Shown one piece after another: positions 1 through 12,189 of a stretch of DNA of 64,000 nucleotides. The stretch lies in contig CACIMN010000002.1 in NCBI GenBank assembly GCA_902587755.1, forward strand, positions 1-64,000. The letters are read 5' to 3'. A program made the position numbers and the translations under genes. The DNA is from an uncultured Pelagibacteraceae bacterium. GTDB taxonomy: Bacteria; Pseudomonadota; Alphaproteobacteria; Pelagibacterales; Pelagibacteraceae. Numbering within the stretch: the first letter of the stretch is position 1; the number at the start of each line of letters is the position of its first letter. The notes beneath the pieces are model-generated. The model had not been told where the DNA came from. It worked only from the letters and a program-made list of their open reading frames with translations, and did no database searches.

Positions 1-537
1 GAAGTTCCAGAAAATTTGATTGAAGAAGAAGTAAAAATTTTATCTCAAGGCATGTCAGAGGAAGAAATAAAGAAAAATAAAAAAAATTTTGAAGAAAAAG
101 CAACAACAAGAATTAAAACCGGATTAATTTTAAATGAGTTTGGTGAAAAAAATCAAATTAAAGTAACAGAGCAAGAGATTCAGGCTGAAGTACAAAAACA
201 ACTAAGAATGATGCCTGGACAAGAAAAAATGGTTATGGATTTTTATCAAAAAAACCCATCTGCAATAGCGAGTCTAAGAGGAACTGTATATGAAGAGAAA
301 ATTTTAAATTTAATTAAGGAAAAAGGTAAAGCAAATAAGAAAGAAATTACAAAAGAAGAAGCTGAAAAGATTTTAAAAGAAGCTCATAAGCATGATCATG
401 ATCATAGCCTTAGTGAAGAAAAAAAAGAAACTAAGAAAAAATCACCCATAACATCTGCTAAAGAAAAAAAACCAGCAACTAAAAAGGCAAAATCAAAGCC
501 AACAGTAAAAAAGACAAAAAAAGTTAGCAAAAAGTAA
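1..537 (+). CDS. tig: Trigger factor, C-terminal part (5' truncated by window edge)
   Basis: Open frame from base 1 to TAA at 535-537; C-terminal trigger-factor-like helical region, located directly upstream of clpP-clpX-lon as in many bacteria; unusual Lys-rich tail. Confidence 0.85.
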   Translation, partial: EVPENLIEEEVKILSQGMSEEEIKKNKKNFEEKATTRIKTGLILNEFGEKNQIKVTEQEIQAEVQKQLRMMPGQEKMVMDFYQKNPSAIASLRGTVYEEKILNLIKEKGKANKKEITKEEAEKILKEAHKHDHDHSLSEEKKETKKKSPITSAKEKKPATKKAKSKPTVKKTKKVSKK

Positions 538-569
538 TCTCAAGTTGTATAAATAGAACGAATCAACTT

Positions 570-1181
570 ATGACAACAAAATTATCAGATTATATGAGCA
601 ATCTTGTACCAATGGTTGTTGAACAATCTAGCAAAGGTGAAAGAGCCTATGATATTTATTCAAGACTGTTAAAAGAAAGAATTATTTTTTTAACAGGTCA
701 AATTAATGATAATGTTGCTTCTTTAGTTACCGCTCAACTATTATTTTTAGAGGCAGAAGATCCAAAAAAAGAAATTTATTTATATATAAATAGTCCTGGA
801 GGTTTGGTTACTGCTGGTCTTGGTATTTATGATACTATGCAATATGTGAAACCAGATATCTCTACTCTATGTATTGGTCAAGCAGCCTCTATGGGTTCTT
901 TTCTGCTTGCAGCAGGCACAAAAGGTAAAAGATTTTCATTACCAAATTCAAGAATAATGGTTCACCAACCATCGGCAGGTTTTCAAGGTCAGGCAACTGA
1001 TATTGAAATTCACGCTAATGAAGTTTTATCTTTAAAGAAAAGGCTTAATGAAATTTATTCAAAACACACCGGAAAAAGTGTTGATGAAATAAAATCTGCT
1101 CTTGAAAGAGATAATTTTATGACAGCGGATGTCGCACATTCTTTTGGTCTAATTGATAAAGTAGTGGAAAAAAGATCTTAA
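570..1181 (+). CDS. clpP: ATP-dependent Clp protease proteolytic subunit
   Basis: 203 aa; catalytic Ser context [11 protein letters not shown] and His context [22 protein letters not shown]. Confidence 0.98.
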   Translation: MTTKLSDYMSNLVPMVVEQSSKGERAYDIYSRLLKERIIFLTGQINDNVASLVTAQLLFLEAEDPKKEIYLYINSPGGLVTAGLGIYDTMQYVKPDISTLCIGQAASMGSFLLAAGTKGKRFSLPNSRIMVHQPSAGFQGQATDIEIHANEVLSLKKRLNEIYSKHTGKSVDEIKSALERDNFMTADVAHSFGLIDKVVEKRS

Positions 1182-1273
1182 TACACAATATATTGATCCA
1201 TTCTTATTCGAAACTTGATTAGTGTGAGTCTTCTATAATAGAATAATTAAATTGATTCGTTATAAAAATTAAA

Positions 1274-2542
1274 ATGACAACTAATAATAAAAATATTCTT
1301 TACTGTTCTTTCTGTGGAAAGAGTCAACACGAAGTAAGAAAGTTAATTGCTGGTCCTACGGTTTTCATATGTGATGAATGTGTTGAGTTATGTATGGACA
1401 TTATTAAAGAGGAGAGCAAAGATACTTTTGTAAAACATCAAGATGGTCTTCCATCTCCAAAAGAAATCTGTTCAGTATTAGACGATTATGTAATTGGTCA
1501 AGCTCATGCGAAGAAAGTGTTATCTGTTGCAGTACATAATCATTACAAAAGATTAAATTATGAGAGCAAAACAAGTAAAAATGTAGAGCTATCAAAATCT
1601 AATATACTGTTAGTGGGTCCTACTGGTTGTGGAAAAACATTGCTTGCACAAACTCTTGCTAGAATTCTGGATGTTCCATTTACAATGGCTGATGCAACTA
1701 CTCTAACAGAAGCAGGTTATGTTGGAGAGGATGTTGAAAATATTATTTTAAAATTGTTACAGGCGTCTGACTATAATGTTGAAAAAGCTCAAAGAGGCAT
1801 AGTTTATATCGACGAGGTTGATAAAATTAGTAGAAAATCTGAAAATCCATCAATCACAAGAGATGTATCAGGAGAAGGAGTTCAGCAAGCTCTTCTTAAA
1901 ATAATGGAGGGAACAGTTGCTAGTGTTCCGCCGCAAGGTGGAAGAAAACACCCACAACAAGAATTTTTACAAGTAGATACTACAAATATTTTATTTATTT
2001 GTGGCGGTGCCTTCGCAGGTCTTGATAAAATAATATCTCAAAGAGATAAAGGAACTTCAATTGGTTTTGGTGCAAATGTAAAAAATACTCAAGAGAAAAA
2101 AACTGGTGAATGGATGAAAGGATTAGAACCTGAGGATTTATTAAAATTTGGATTGATTCCAGAATTTATTGGAAGACTTCCAATGATAGCAACACTTGAA
2201 GATTTAGATGAAAAATCTTTAATAAAAATATTACAAGAACCAAAAAATTCTCTAACAAAACAATATCAAGAATTATTTAAATTGGATGGAGCAAAACTAA
2301 CTTTTAAGGAAAATGCTTTAAAAGAAATTGCACAAAAAGCAATTAGTAAAAAAACTGGAGCAAGAGGTTTGAGGTCTATTTTAGAAAATATTTTGTTGAA
2401 AACAATGTACGATCTTCCGAGTCAAGATAATATTGAAGAAGTTATTGTTGATACAGGTGCAGCAAAAGGACAGTCTCAACCAATCTTAGTTCATTCAAAA
2501 GGTGACAATAAATCTAAGTCAAATAAGACTACAGCGGCTTAA
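1274..2542 (+). CDS. clpX: ATP-dependent Clp protease ATP-binding subunit ClpX
   Basis: 422 aa; N-terminal zinc finger CSFCGK...CDECVELC, Walker A GPTGCGKT, ClpX motifs GYVGEDVE and [12 protein letters not shown]. Confidence 0.98.
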   Translation: MTTNNKNILYCSFCGKSQHEVRKLIAGPTVFICDECVELCMDIIKEESKDTFVKHQDGLPSPKEICSVLDDYVIGQAHAKKVLSVAVHNHYKRLNYESKTSKNVELSKSNILLVGPTGCGKTLLAQTLARILDVPFTMADATTLTEAGYVGEDVENIILKLLQASDYNVEKAQRGIVYIDEVDKISRKSENPSITRDVSGEGVQQALLKIMEGTVASVPPQGGRKHPQQEFLQVDTTNILFICGGAFAGLDKIISQRDKGTSIGFGANVKNTQEKKTGEWMKGLEPEDLLKFGLIPEFIGRLPMIATLEDLDEKSLIKILQEPKNSLTKQYQELFKLDGAKLTFKENALKEIAQKAISKKTGARGLRSILENILLKTMYDLPSQDNIEEVIVDTGAAKGQSQPILVHSKGDNKSKSNKTTAA

Positions 2543-2602
2543 TATCCTTAATAAGTAATAAATATCTATTGCAATATAAAATATAATATCCATATTATTA
2601 TT

Positions 2603-4981
2603 ATGGATGTAAAAATATCATTACCGTTATTACCTTTAAGAGATATTGTAGTCTTCCCAAGTATGGTTATTCCATTATTTGTTGGGAGGGACAAGTCTAT
2701 AACAGCACTTAATGAGGTAATGAAAAAAGATAAAAAAATTATTTTAGTTACTCAAAAAAATTCAGAAATTGATGATCCAAAGAAAACAGATGTTTTTATG
2801 TATGGATGTGAGGGAAGTATTTTACAACTATTAAAATTACCAGATGGTACAGTAAAAGTTTTAGTGGAAGGTATAAAAAGAGTTAAAATCTTAGACTTTA
2901 AGGATAATGAAAAATTTATTACTTGTGATTATACACACTACCATGATGTTTTAACAAAAGATGAAGATTTATTCCCATTAGCTGCTACGGCTTTAAGAAG
3001 ATTAGAAAAACTTAACTCAATTAATAAAAAAATCTCAAGCGAAACAATTAATACAATAAAGCAATTAAAAGACCCTTCTCAAATAGCTGATAATGTTGCA
3101 TCTCATATAACAGCTACTATTTCTGAAAAACAACAAATATTTGAAACTGTTGACGTGAAGAAAAGACTAAACGCAATTATTAAAATAATGGAGAACGAGA
3201 CAAGCATTATAGGTGTAGAAAAAAGGATAAGAGGGAGAGTTAAAACTCAAATGGAAAAAACTCAAAGGGAGTATTATCTTAATGAGCAGTTAAAAGCTAT
3301 TCAAAAAGAACTTGGTGAAATTGAAGACGGTAAAGATGAAACAACAAGTCTCAATAAAGCGATAACAAAAGCAAAGATGCCAAAAGAGGTTGAAAAAAAA
3401 TGTCTTCAAGAATTAAAGAAATTAAAAAATATGAGTCCTATGTCTGCTGAAGCAACGGTTGTAAGAAATTATTTAGACTGGATGACTGAACTTCCTTGGC
3501 ATAAAAAAAGTGAGGTTGATATAAATTTAACTAAAGCTTTAAATATTCTTGATAAAGATCACTTTGGATTAGAAAAAGTTAAAGAGAGAATAATTGAATT
3601 TCTAGCTGTTCAAAAGAGAATGGAAAAAATTAAAGGACCAATTTTATGTTTAGTTGGACCTCCTGGCGTTGGCAAAACATCATTAGGAAAATCAATAGCA
3701 AAAGCTACAAATAGAGAGTTTGTTAGAATGTCTGTAGGTGGAATGAGAGATGAAGCTGAAATAAGAGGTCATAGAAGAACATACATTGGATCTTTACCTG
3801 GAAAAATTATTCAGATGATGAAAAAAGCAGGAACAAAGAATCCACTCATTTTATTAGATGAAATAGATAAAATTGGTAATGACTATAGAGGAGATCCTTC
3901 ATCAGCTTTATTAGAGGCCTTAGATCCAGAGCAAAACACCTCATTTAATGATCATTATTTAGAAGTTGATTACGATTTATCTGATGTAATGTTTGTTACA
4001 ACAGCCAATACATTAAATATTCTACCCCCATTATTAGATAGAATGGAAGTAATTAGACTAGCTGGTTATACTGAGGATGAAAAGATAAGTATCGCCAACA
4101 AATATTTACTACCGAAACAAATTAAGGATAATGGTGTTAAAGAAAAAGAAATGAAGCTAGATGATAACATTATAAAAGAAGTTATTAGAGGATACACAAA
4201 AGAGTCAGGAGTTAGAAACCTGGAGAGAGAGATTTCTAAACTTGCCAGAAAAGTTGTTAAAAAAATTGTTTCTGGAGAAGAAAAAGAGGTTGGAATAAAC
4301 AACAAAAATTTGTCTGATTTTTTAGGTGTCCCTAAATTTAAATTTGGAGAACTAGAAGCTGAGAACAGAGTAGGTATAGTTACAGGTCTCGCTTGGACAG
4401 AGTATGGTGGGGAGATTTTAAAAATTGAAACTGTAACAATGCCAGGAAAAGGCAGGATGCAAATTACTGGTAAGTTAGGCGATGTTATGCAGGAGTCAGT
4501 TAAAGCAGCTAAAAGCTTTGTAAGATCGAAATGTTTAGAATATGGAATCATACCACCTATATTTGAGAAAAAAGATTTTCATATTCACGTCCCTGAAGGT
4601 GCAACGCCTAAAGATGGTCCTTCCGCAGGTATAGGAATGGTAACTTCTATTGTATCCTCAATTACCAATATTCCTGTAAAAAAAGATGTAGCAATGACAG
4701 GAGAAGTAACTTTGACAGGTCAAGTTTTACCGATAGGTGGTTTAAAAGAAAAATTATTAGCAGCGCATAGAGCTGGAATAAAGGAAGTATTGATACCAAA
4801 AGAGAATGAAAAAGACTTAGTTGATATGCCTAAAAAAATAGTTGATGATATTAAGATCACCCCTGTTGAGTATGCTGATCAAGTTTTAAAAATAGCTCTA
4901 ACAAAAGAATTAAAACCAACCGAATGGGTTGAGGTCGAAATCTCAAAAAAAGACGATAAATCTCAAGCTAGCATCCAATAA
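2603..4981 (+). CDS. lon: ATP-dependent protease Lon
   Basis: 792 aa; GPPGVGKTSLGKSIA Walker A and PKDGPSAGIGMVTS catalytic Ser motif. Confidence 0.98.
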   Translation: MDVKISLPLLPLRDIVVFPSMVIPLFVGRDKSITALNEVMKKDKKIILVTQKNSEIDDPKKTDVFMYGCEGSILQLLKLPDGTVKVLVEGIKRVKILDFKDNEKFITCDYTHYHDVLTKDEDLFPLAATALRRLEKLNSINKKISSETINTIKQLKDPSQIADNVASHITATISEKQQIFETVDVKKRLNAIIKIMENETSIIGVEKRIRGRVKTQMEKTQREYYLNEQLKAIQKELGEIEDGKDETTSLNKAITKAKMPKEVEKKCLQELKKLKNMSPMSAEATVVRNYLDWMTELPWHKKSEVDINLTKALNILDKDHFGLEKVKERIIEFLAVQKRMEKIKGPILCLVGPPGVGKTSLGKSIAKATNREFVRMSVGGMRDEAEIRGHRRTYIGSLPGKIIQMMKKAGTKNPLILLDEIDKIGNDYRGDPSSALLEALDPEQNTSFNDHYLEVDYDLSDVMFVTTANTLNILPPLLDRMEVIRLAGYTEDEKISIANKYLLPKQIKDNGVKEKEMKLDDNIIKEVIRGYTKESGVRNLEREISKLARKVVKKIVSGEEKEVGINNKNLSDFLGVPKFKFGELEAENRVGIVTGLAWTEYGGEILKIETVTMPGKGRMQITGKLGDVMQESVKAAKSFVRSKCLEYGIIPPIFEKKDFHIHVPEGATPKDGPSAGIGMVTSIVSSITNIPVKKDVAMTGEVTLTGQVLPIGGLKEKLLAAHRAGIKEVLIPKENEKDLVDMPKKIVDDIKITPVEYADQVLKIALTKELKPTEWVEVEISKKDDKSQASIQ

Positions 4982-4993
4982 GCACTATTTTAT

Positions 4994-5113
4994 ATGGAAA
5001 TTGGATTATATTTTATATTTTTTATTTTAGTTGTATTTTACGTTTTTAAGCCGATTACTAAACAAGAGGAAGAAAACTTCAAAAATAAGAATAATTGGCG
5101 TGGAGGTTTTTAA
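4994..5113 (+). CDS. Putative 39-aa single-pass membrane micro-protein (MEIGLYFIFFILVVFYVFKPITKQEEENFKNKNNWRGGF)
   Basis: ATG 4994 to TAA 5111-5113, 12 nt after the lon stop; strongly hydrophobic N-terminus followed by a polar tail; too short for the supplied ORF track. Confidence 0.45.
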   Translation: MEIGLYFIFFILVVFYVFKPITKQEEENFKNKNNWRGGF

Positions 5114-5200
5114 GTTTTCCTAAATTAGATTGGTTTATTTTGAGAATTAAAATTCTAGAAAAATAATAGGTATTTAGGTATTTTTCATCATTAATAGAAC

Positions 5201-5228
5201 TTGACGTCAGTAAACTAAAGGATATAAA
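5201..5228 (+). promoter_or_regulatory. Putative sigma70 promoter for the tRNA-Val/tRNA-Asp unit
   Basis: TTGACG (5201-5206), 16-nt spacer, TATAAA (5223-5228), about 20 nt upstream of the tRNA-Val 5' end. Confidence 0.6.
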
Positions 5229-5247
5229 TCACTGTATTTTTGGTAAT

Positions 5248-5323
5248 GGGCGGTTAGCTCAGTTGGTAGAGCATCTCGTTTACACCGAGGGGGTCAAAGG
5301 TTCGAGTCCTTTACTGCCCACCA
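5248..5323 (+). tRNA. tRNA-Val (anticodon TAC), CCA encoded
   Basis: Cloverleaf: acceptor GGGCGGT/ACTGCCC, D-loop AGCTCAGTTGGTAGAGC, anticodon loop TTTACAC, T-arm GGTTCGAGTCC, 3' ACCA. Confidence 0.96.
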
Positions 5324-5338
5324 AAAAAACAAATAAGT

Positions 5339-5415
5339 GGGGGTGTAGCTCAGTTGGTTAGAGCGATCGCCTGTCACGCGATAGGTCGAGGGTTCGAGTC
5401 CCTTCACTCCCGCCA
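5339..5415 (+). tRNA. tRNA-Asp (anticodon GTC), CCA encoded
   Basis: Cloverleaf: acceptor GGGGGTG/CACTCCC with one G-U, anticodon loop CTGTCAC, T-arm GGTTCGAGTCC, 3' GCCA. Confidence 0.96.
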
Positions 5416-5572
5416 CTTTAAGACGATTCTACTATAAATTAGCTAAACTACTGATATTGTTAGGTTCTTCAGCTTAATAATTGTAAGTAATTGAATTTAT
5501 TGACTTTTTTTTTATTAAAAATGTGACGTATCTACCCTTCAACATAAATAAAAAACTGATATATAGACACGC

Positions 5573-5941
5573 ATGTTATCTGATTTTCTTAAAGATTACT
5601 TACCAATAATAATTTTTCTAATCATAGCTTTAGGGTTGAGTTGTGCTTTTGTGGTAATTAATTTTATTCTATCGCCAAAAAAACCTGATCCAGAAAAACT
5701 ATCAGCTTATGAATGTGGATTTGAACCTTTTGAAGACTCTAGGCTTGAGTTTGATGTTAGGTTTTATTTAGTTGCAATCTTATTTATAATATTTGATTTG
5801 GAAATAGCCTTCTTATTTCCATGGGCAATTTCATTAGGCAATATTGGATTACTTGGTTTTTCATCAATGATGATTTTTCTATTCATTCTGACGATCGGTT
5901 TTGTATATGAATGGAAAAAAGGCGCTTTAGATTGGGAATAG
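5573..5941 (+). CDS. nuoA: NADH-quinone oxidoreductase subunit A
   Basis: 122 aa; [35 protein letters not shown] signature. Confidence 0.97.
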   Translation: MLSDFLKDYLPIIIFLIIALGLSCAFVVINFILSPKKPDPEKLSAYECGFEPFEDSRLEFDVRFYLVAILFIIFDLEIAFLFPWAISLGNIGLLGFSSMMIFLFILTIGFVYEWKKGALDWE

Positions 5942-5953
5942 AATTATAATTTA

Positions 5954-6469
5954 ATGAATAATAAAATAGATAAAGTTCCAGAGGAGTTTAAACAACTTGC
6001 TGAAGATTTTAGTAAGAACGGATTTATAACAACGTCACTTGATAATCTAATTAATTGGTCAAGATCTGGATCGCTTCATTGGATGACTTTTGGTCTTGCA
6101 TGTTGCGCTGTTGAGATGATGCAAACTTCTATGCCTAGGTATGATCTTGAAAGGTTTGGTGCAGCACCAAGAGCTTCGCCAAGACAATCTGATGTGATGA
6201 TTGTTGCTGGTACCTTGACTAATAAAATGGCACCGGCACTTAGAAAAGTTTATGACCAAATGCCTGAACCTAGATACGTAATTTCTATGGGAAGTTGCGC
6301 AAATGGTGGTGGCTATTATCATTATTCTTATTCAGTTGTAAGAGGTTGTGATCGTATTGTTCCTGTTGATGTTTATGTGCCAGGTTGTCCTCCTTCAGCT
6401 GAAGCACTATTGTACGGTATTCTTCAATTACAAAAAAAAATTAGAGATAAGGGCTCTTTTATTAGATAG
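5954..6469 (+). CDS. nuoB: NADH-quinone oxidoreductase subunit B
   Basis: 171 aa; [11 protein letters not shown] and [16 protein letters not shown] Fe-S motifs. Confidence 0.98.
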   Translation: MNNKIDKVPEEFKQLAEDFSKNGFITTSLDNLINWSRSGSLHWMTFGLACCAVEMMQTSMPRYDLERFGAAPRASPRQSDVMIVAGTLTNKMAPALRKVYDQMPEPRYVISMGSCANGGGYYHYSYSVVRGCDRIVPVDVYVPGCPPSAEALLYGILQLQKKIRDKGSFIR

Positions 6470-6471
6470 AT

Positions 6472-7077
6472 ATGAGAAATTTAGAAGACTTAGAAAAAAA
6501 AATAAACTCAGAGTTAAATACTAAAATTAATAAAACAGAAATTAAACATAACCAAATCTATCTTGAGACTGATAAAGAGGATTTAACAGACATATGTTTG
6601 TTTTTAAAAACTAATAATGATACTAAATTTAGACAATTAATAGATATTACTGTTGTTGATTATCCTGAAAGAACCCAAAGATTTGACATAATTTATTTAT
6701 TTTTAAGTCATGAATATAATCAAAGATTAGTTTTAAAATATTCTATCTCGGAGAATGAGGTCATTCCATCTTTAACAAGTATATTTCCTTCATCTAATTG
6801 GATGGAAAGAGAGGTATTTGATATGTATGGTGTTTCATTTAAAGATCATCCTGATCTTAGAAGAATATTAACAGATTATGGGTTTGAGGGTCACCCACTT
6901 AGAAAAGATTTTCCTCTTACTGGTCATACAGAGGTTAGATATAGCGAGGACGAAAAAAGAGTAATTAGTGAACCAGTAAAATTAGAGCAGAATTTTAGAA
7001 ATTTTGATTATGAGAGTCCATGGGAAGGAACCAAATATATAAAACAAGAAATAGATAGTAATGACAAAAAAAATTAA
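6472..7077 (+). CDS. nuoC: NADH-quinone oxidoreductase subunit C
   Basis: 201 aa; [40 protein letters not shown]. Confidence 0.97.
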   Translation: MRNLEDLEKKINSELNTKINKTEIKHNQIYLETDKEDLTDICLFLKTNNDTKFRQLIDITVVDYPERTQRFDIIYLFLSHEYNQRLVLKYSISENEVIPSLTSIFPSSNWMEREVFDMYGVSFKDHPDLRRILTDYGFEGHPLRKDFPLTGHTEVRYSEDEKRVISEPVKLEQNFRNFDYESPWEGTKYIKQEIDSNDKKN

Positions 7078-8236
7078 AAATTTAAATTTAAACTTTGGAC
7101 CTCAACATCCAGCAGCACATGGGGTTTTAAGATTAATTTTAGAATTGGACGGTGAAATTGTTGAAAAAGCTGACCCACACATTGGTTTGTTGCATAGAGG
7201 AACTGAAAAATTAATTGAAAATAAAACTTATATGCAAGCAGTACCTTATTTTGATCGATTAGATTATGTGGCTCCAATGAATCAAGAACATGCATTCGCA
7301 TTAGCAGTTGAGAAAATTCTTAAAATCGATGTGCCTATTAGAGCTCAATACATAAGGGTAGTATTTTGTGAGATTGGAAGAATTTTAAGTCATATTTTAA
7401 ATGTTACAACACAAGCAATGGATGTTGGCGCTCTAACTCCAACTTTATGGGGATTTGAAGAAAGAGAAAAACTAATGGGTTTCTATGAGAGAGTTTCTGG
7501 TTCTAGACTTCATGCAAACTATTTTAGAGCAGGTGGAGTTCATCAAGATCTACCACAAGGACTTGAGGAGGATATCGCTGAGTTTTGTGAAAGCTTTCCA
7601 AAAATAATAAATGATTTAGAAAGTTTGCTTACAGATAATAGAATATTCAAACAACGTAATGTTGATATTGGTGTTGTTACAAAACAAGATGCTCTAGATT
7701 ACTCATTTTCTGGAGTAATGATTAGAGGATCAGGAGTTCCATGGGATTTAAGAAAATCTCAACCATATGATTGTTACGAAAATTTAGATTTCAAAGTACC
7801 TGTAGGAAAAAATGGAGATTGTTATGATAGGTACTTATGTCGAATTGAAGAAATGAAAGAGAGCGTGTCTATAATTAAACAATGTTTATTAAAAATGGAA
7901 AAGGGACCAGTTAAATCCTTAGATGGAAAAATAAGTCCGCCATCCAAAAAAGATATAAAACAATCAATGGAGGCACTTATTCATCATTTTAAACTTTTTA
8001 CAGAGGGTTATAGAGTTCCAAAAGATGAAATATATACATCTGTAGAGGCTCCAAAAGGAGAGTTTGGAGTTTATTTGATTTCTGATGGATCGAGTAAACC
8101 CTATAAATGCAAAATTAGAGCTCCAGGTTTTTCACACCTACAGTCTATGGATTATTTAATAAAAGGCCACATGCTAGCAGATGTTCCCGCAGTGCTTGGT
8201 TCACTTGATATTGTTTTTGGGGAGGTTGATAGATGA
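7061..8236 (+). CDS. nuoD: NADH-quinone oxidoreductase subunit D
   Basis: 391 aa; [15 protein letters not shown] start, [14 protein letters not shown] end; overlaps nuoC by 17 nt. Confidence 0.98.
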   Translation: MTKKIKNLNLNFGPQHPAAHGVLRLILELDGEIVEKADPHIGLLHRGTEKLIENKTYMQAVPYFDRLDYVAPMNQEHAFALAVEKILKIDVPIRAQYIRVVFCEIGRILSHILNVTTQAMDVGALTPTLWGFEEREKLMGFYERVSGSRLHANYFRAGGVHQDLPQGLEEDIAEFCESFPKIINDLESLLTDNRIFKQRNVDIGVVTKQDALDYSFSGVMIRGSGVPWDLRKSQPYDCYENLDFKVPVGKNGDCYDRYLCRIEEMKESVSIIKQCLLKMEKGPVKSLDGKISPPSKKDIKQSMEALIHHFKLFTEGYRVPKDEIYTSVEAPKGEFGVYLISDGSSKPYKCKIRAPGFSHLQSMDYLIKGHMLADVPAVLGSLDIVFGEVDR

Positions 8237-8841
8237 GTTTAAGAAGACCTGCAAAAAATCAACCAGAAAATTTTGAATTTGATAGTTCATCTTTAAACGC
8301 TGCTAACAAAATTGTATCAAAATATCCAGAGGGTAAACAGCAAAGTGCAGTAATGGCATTACTTTATATAGCTCAAAGACAGAATGATAATTGGATACCC
8401 TTAGCTGCAATGAAGTATATAGCAAAATTTTTAGGCATGCCTTACATAAAAGTTTATGAGGTAGCTACTTTTTACACTATGTATAATTTATCTCCTGTCG
8501 GAAAACATTTTATACAAGTATGTACGACAACGCCTTGCATGATTAGAGGCGCAAGTAAACTAGTTGAAGCTTGTAAAGAAAAAATATCAGAAAATGAATG
8601 CGAATTATCAAGTGATAAAAGTTGCTCATGGATGGAAGTTGAGTGTTTAGGAGCATGCGTTAATGCGCCTATGATGCAAATTAATGATGACTATTATGAA
8701 GACTTAGATAAAGAGAAAACACTAAAAATTTTAGAACAAATTTTAAAAGGTGAAACTCCAAAACCAGGTTCTTATAGAGGAAGGATAAATAATGAACCTG
8801 AAAATAACAGAAAAACATTAATGGATTATAAAAATGCTTAA
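8233..8841 (+). CDS. nuoE: NADH-quinone oxidoreductase subunit E
   Basis: 202 aa; [11 protein letters not shown]...[16 protein letters not shown] 2Fe-2S ligands. Confidence 0.97.
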   Translation: MSLRRPAKNQPENFEFDSSSLNAANKIVSKYPEGKQQSAVMALLYIAQRQNDNWIPLAAMKYIAKFLGMPYIKVYEVATFYTMYNLSPVGKHFIQVCTTTPCMIRGASKLVEACKEKISENECELSSDKSCSWMEVECLGACVNAPMMQINDDYYEDLDKEKTLKILEQILKGETPKPGSYRGRINNEPENNRKTLMDYKNA

Positions 8842-10165
8842 GGATCAAGATAGAATATTCAAAAATTTGTATAACGATATGGGTTCAGATGTTGCTTCTT
8901 CTCAAAAAAGAGGTGATTGGATTAACACTAAAGAAATTACTGATAAAGGTAGAGATTGGATTATAAATGAAATTAAAGACTCTCAACTTAGAGGTAGAGG
9001 TGGCGCAGGATTTCCAACTGGTTTAAAATGGTCTTTTGCTCCTAAAGAAGTAGGTTCTAGACCACACTATTTAGTTATAAACGGCGATGAGTCAGAACCA
9101 GGCACTTGTAAAGATAGAGATATCTTAAGATTTGAGCCGCATAAATTAATTGAAGGTTGTTTGATAGCATCATACGCAGTTCAAGCACATGTTTGTTATA
9201 TTTATATAAGAGGTGAATACTTTATTGAAGGTCAAAAACTTCAAGCAGCTATTGATGAAGCCTATGAAAAAAAATTATTAGGCGAAAATGCAGCGGGCAC
9301 TGGTTGGGATTTAGATGTTTATATTCATTATGGTGCTGGAGCTTATATATGTGGTGAGGAAACAGCATTATTAGAAAGTATAGAAGGTAAAAAAGGGCAA
9401 CCCAGATTGAAACCACCATTCCCAGCTTTAATTGGTCTTTATGGATGTCCAACAATCATAAACAATGTGGAAACTATAGCTGTTGTCCCAACAATTCTTA
9501 GAAAAGGAGGAAAATGGTTTGCATCTCTTGGAAGAGAAAAAAATACTGGTACAAAAATATTTTGTATCTCAGGAAACGTAAATACACCATGTAACGTTGA
9601 GGAAGAAATGAACATTCCATTAAAAGAATTAATAGAGGTTCATGCTGGAGGTGTTATTGGTGGATGGGAAAATCTACAAGCTGTTATTCCAGGAGGTTCG
9701 TCAATGCCATTAATTCCAAAAGAAAAATGTGAGACATTAACTATGGATTTTGATTCGCTTATGGCTGAAAAAAGTGGACTAGGAACAGCAGGAATTGTTG
9801 TGATTAATAAAGATCAAGATATCATTAAATGCATGGCTAGAATTGCAAGATTTTATAAACATGAAAGTTGTGGACAATGTACACCTTGTAGAGAGGGATC
9901 AGGTTGGATGTGGAGAATGCTTGAGAGAATGGCAAGTGGAGATGCAACTAAAGATGAAGTTGATATGTTAGGTGATGTTACTAATCAAATTGCAGGACAC
10001 ACAATATGTGCTTTTGGAGAAGGTTCCTCTTGGCCTGTTCAAGGGCTTTTAAGACATTTTAAAAAAGAAATAGAGAAGCGAAATAATTTGGATCCTATTG
10101 TTCAGAAAAAAAATAATATTCCTTATTTAGTAGACCAACACTTATTGGATAAAAAAAATGCTTAA
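8834..10165 (+). CDS. nuoF: NADH-quinone oxidoreductase subunit F
   Basis: 443 aa; [15 protein letters not shown] and [12 protein letters not shown]. Confidence 0.98.
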   Translation: MLKDQDRIFKNLYNDMGSDVASSQKRGDWINTKEITDKGRDWIINEIKDSQLRGRGGAGFPTGLKWSFAPKEVGSRPHYLVINGDESEPGTCKDRDILRFEPHKLIEGCLIASYAVQAHVCYIYIRGEYFIEGQKLQAAIDEAYEKKLLGENAAGTGWDLDVYIHYGAGAYICGEETALLESIEGKKGQPRLKPPFPALIGLYGCPTIINNVETIAVVPTILRKGGKWFASLGREKNTGTKIFCISGNVNTPCNVEEEMNIPLKELIEVHAGGVIGGWENLQAVIPGGSSMPLIPKEKCETLTMDFDSLMAEKSGLGTAGIVVINKDQDIIKCMARIARFYKHESCGQCTPCREGSGWMWRMLERMASGDATKDEVDMLGDVTNQIAGHTICAFGEGSSWPVQGLLRHFKKEIEKRNNLDPIVQKKNNIPYLVDQHLLDKKNA

Positions 10166-12188
10166 ACTGAAAGTAAATGATATTGATGTTGAAGTTGAAG
10201 AGGGATTAACAGTACTTCAAGCATGTGAAAAAGCTGGAGTAGAAATTCCAAGATTTTGTTATCATGAAAAATTATCTATAGCAGGTAATTGCAGAATGTG
10301 TTTAGTGGAGATGGAAAAATCACCTAAACCAATTGCTTCATGCGCTATGCCAGCAGCTGAAGGGATGAATATAAAAACAAATACTGAATTTGTAGAAAAA
10401 GCAAGAAAAGGTGTGATGGAATTTTTATTGGCCAACCATCCTTTAGATTGTCCAGTATGTGATCAAGGTGGTGAATGTGACCTTCAAGATCAATCTATGT
10501 ATTATGGTGTAGATAAATCAAGATTTAAAGAAAACAAAAGATTAGTTCCTGAAAAAAATATGGGACCTTTAATAAAGACACAGATGACAAGATGTATACA
10601 TTGTACAAGATGTGTACGATTTGCTACTGAAGTTGCTGGCGTACCAGAGCTAGGAGCTATAGGTAGAGGTGAAGATATGCAAATTACCACTTATCTTGAA
10701 CAATCAATGCAATCAGAACTATCAGCTAACGTAGTAGATCTTTGTCCAGTAGGAGCTCTAACTTCTAAACCCTATGTATTTGAGGCTAGACCTTGGGAAT
10801 TAAAAAAAACAGAGACAATTGACGTAATGGATGCGGTCGGTTCTAATATTAGAGTTGATACTTATGATTGGGAGGTAAAAAGAATTTTACCAATCATTAA
10901 TGAGGATATAAATGAAGAGTGGATTTCTGATAAAACTAGATATGCATGTGATGGACTTCTTCATCAACGACTAGATACTCCATTTATTAAATATAACAAA
11001 AAATTTGAGAAAGCTTCTTGGAGCGAAGTATATAAAATTTTAAAATCTAAATTTGAAAATACAACAAAAGAAAAAATTTGTGGATTTGTTGGAGATTTAA
11101 CTAACATGGAAACTAGCTATATATTTAAAGAATTTTTTGAGAGAACACTTGATACAAAGAACTATGAGTCAAGAACAGATAATAGATTTGTAGATGTTTC
11201 CAAAAGAGAAAATTATATATTTAATGCCTCTATTAACGGAATAGAAGAAGCAGATTTAATATTTTTAATAGGCACTAACCCAAGATATGAAGCAACTATT
11301 TTAAACGCTAGAATTAGAAAATCTCATTTAAATAACAATACTAAAATTTTGTCTTTAAATAATAATGGTGATTTAACATATCCTTACGAGAGTCTAGATG
11401 GAAATACTCAAACATTAAAAAATATTTTTGAGGGAAAAAATGATTTATCAAAAATTATTTCAGATTCAAATAAACCTATGATTATACTTGGAGAATCATT
11501 TCTAAGATTAAATTCAGCTGAGTTTTTGTATGAAAAAATGTTAGAATTTTTAAAAATTAATAAAAAATTTTCTGAGTATTGGAATCCTATAAATATACTT
11601 TCTTGTGACGCAGCCTCAGTTGGAAATTTTGATCTTGGTTTAATTAATAATGAAAATAATTTATTAAATAATTTAAAGTCTAATAAATTTGATATTGTTT
11701 ATTTAGTTGGTCAAGATAATTTAGATTTTGTTAAAAAAGATGAGTTTGTAATTTATCAAGGTAGTCATGGGGATAAAGGAGCTGAAATTGCAGATGTAAT
11801 ATTACCAGGATCAGCTTATACAGAACAAGACGGATACTATACTAATTTAGAGGGAAAAGTTCAGAAAGCTTATAAAGCATCTTACCCACCAGGAGAAGCT
11901 AAAGAGGATTGGAAAATAATTAATGAAATTGCCGAATTTATGAACAATAGAAAATTATTTAATGACAAAGAGGAACTAGAGAGTAGCATGTTTAATTATC
12001 TAAATCTTCAAAAAGAAAAGCAAAGTAAAGAATATGAAAAAAAGATAGTTGAGGATTTTCATGCCGAAAAATTAACAATAGACTTAAAACCATATTATTT
12101 TTCAAATATCATTGCAAGATGTTCTAAGACCATGATTGAATGTAATAATTCAAAACTAAATTTTAAATCTACAGGTACAGAGGGTTAG
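10158..12188 (+). CDS. nuoG: NADH-quinone oxidoreductase subunit G
   Basis: 676 aa; N-terminal 2Fe-2[43 protein letters not shown]. Confidence 0.97.
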   Translation: MLKLKVNDIDVEVEEGLTVLQACEKAGVEIPRFCYHEKLSIAGNCRMCLVEMEKSPKPIASCAMPAAEGMNIKTNTEFVEKARKGVMEFLLANHPLDCPVCDQGGECDLQDQSMYYGVDKSRFKENKRLVPEKNMGPLIKTQMTRCIHCTRCVRFATEVAGVPELGAIGRGEDMQITTYLEQSMQSELSANVVDLCPVGALTSKPYVFEARPWELKKTETIDVMDAVGSNIRVDTYDWEVKRILPIINEDINEEWISDKTRYACDGLLHQRLDTPFIKYNKKFEKASWSEVYKILKSKFENTTKEKICGFVGDLTNMETSYIFKEFFERTLDTKNYESRTDNRFVDVSKRENYIFNASINGIEEADLIFLIGTNPRYEATILNARIRKSHLNNNTKILSLNNNGDLTYPYESLDGNTQTLKNIFEGKNDLSKIISDSNKPMIILGESFLRLNSAEFLYEKMLEFLKINKKFSEYWNPINILSCDAASVGNFDLGLINNENNLLNNLKSNKFDIVYLVGQDNLDFVKKDEFVIYQGSHGDKGAEIADVILPGSAYTEQDGYYTNLEGKVQKAYKASYPPGEAKEDWKIINEIAEFMNNRKLFNDKEELESSMFNYLNLQKEKQSKEYEKKIVEDFHAEKLTIDLKPYYFSNIIARCSKTMIECNNSKLNFKSTGTEG

Positions 12189-12189
12189 T

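Noticed and set aside
542-569. Inverted repeat AAGTTG...CAACTT immediately before the clpP ATG
   Set aside because: Only 6 bp with a 16-nt loop; expected by chance in this composition and energetically weak.
4066-4551. 161-aa ORF antisense to lon
   Set aside because: Lies wholly inside a clearly conserved coding sequence on the other strand; Ser/Leu/Ile/Phe-rich composition is typical of antisense translation of AT-rich genes.
5491-5518. Possible nuoA promoter TTGAAT-16-TATTAA
   Set aside because: Several equally weak AT-rich alternatives exist in the tRNA-Asp/nuoA gap; cannot be chosen from sequence alone.
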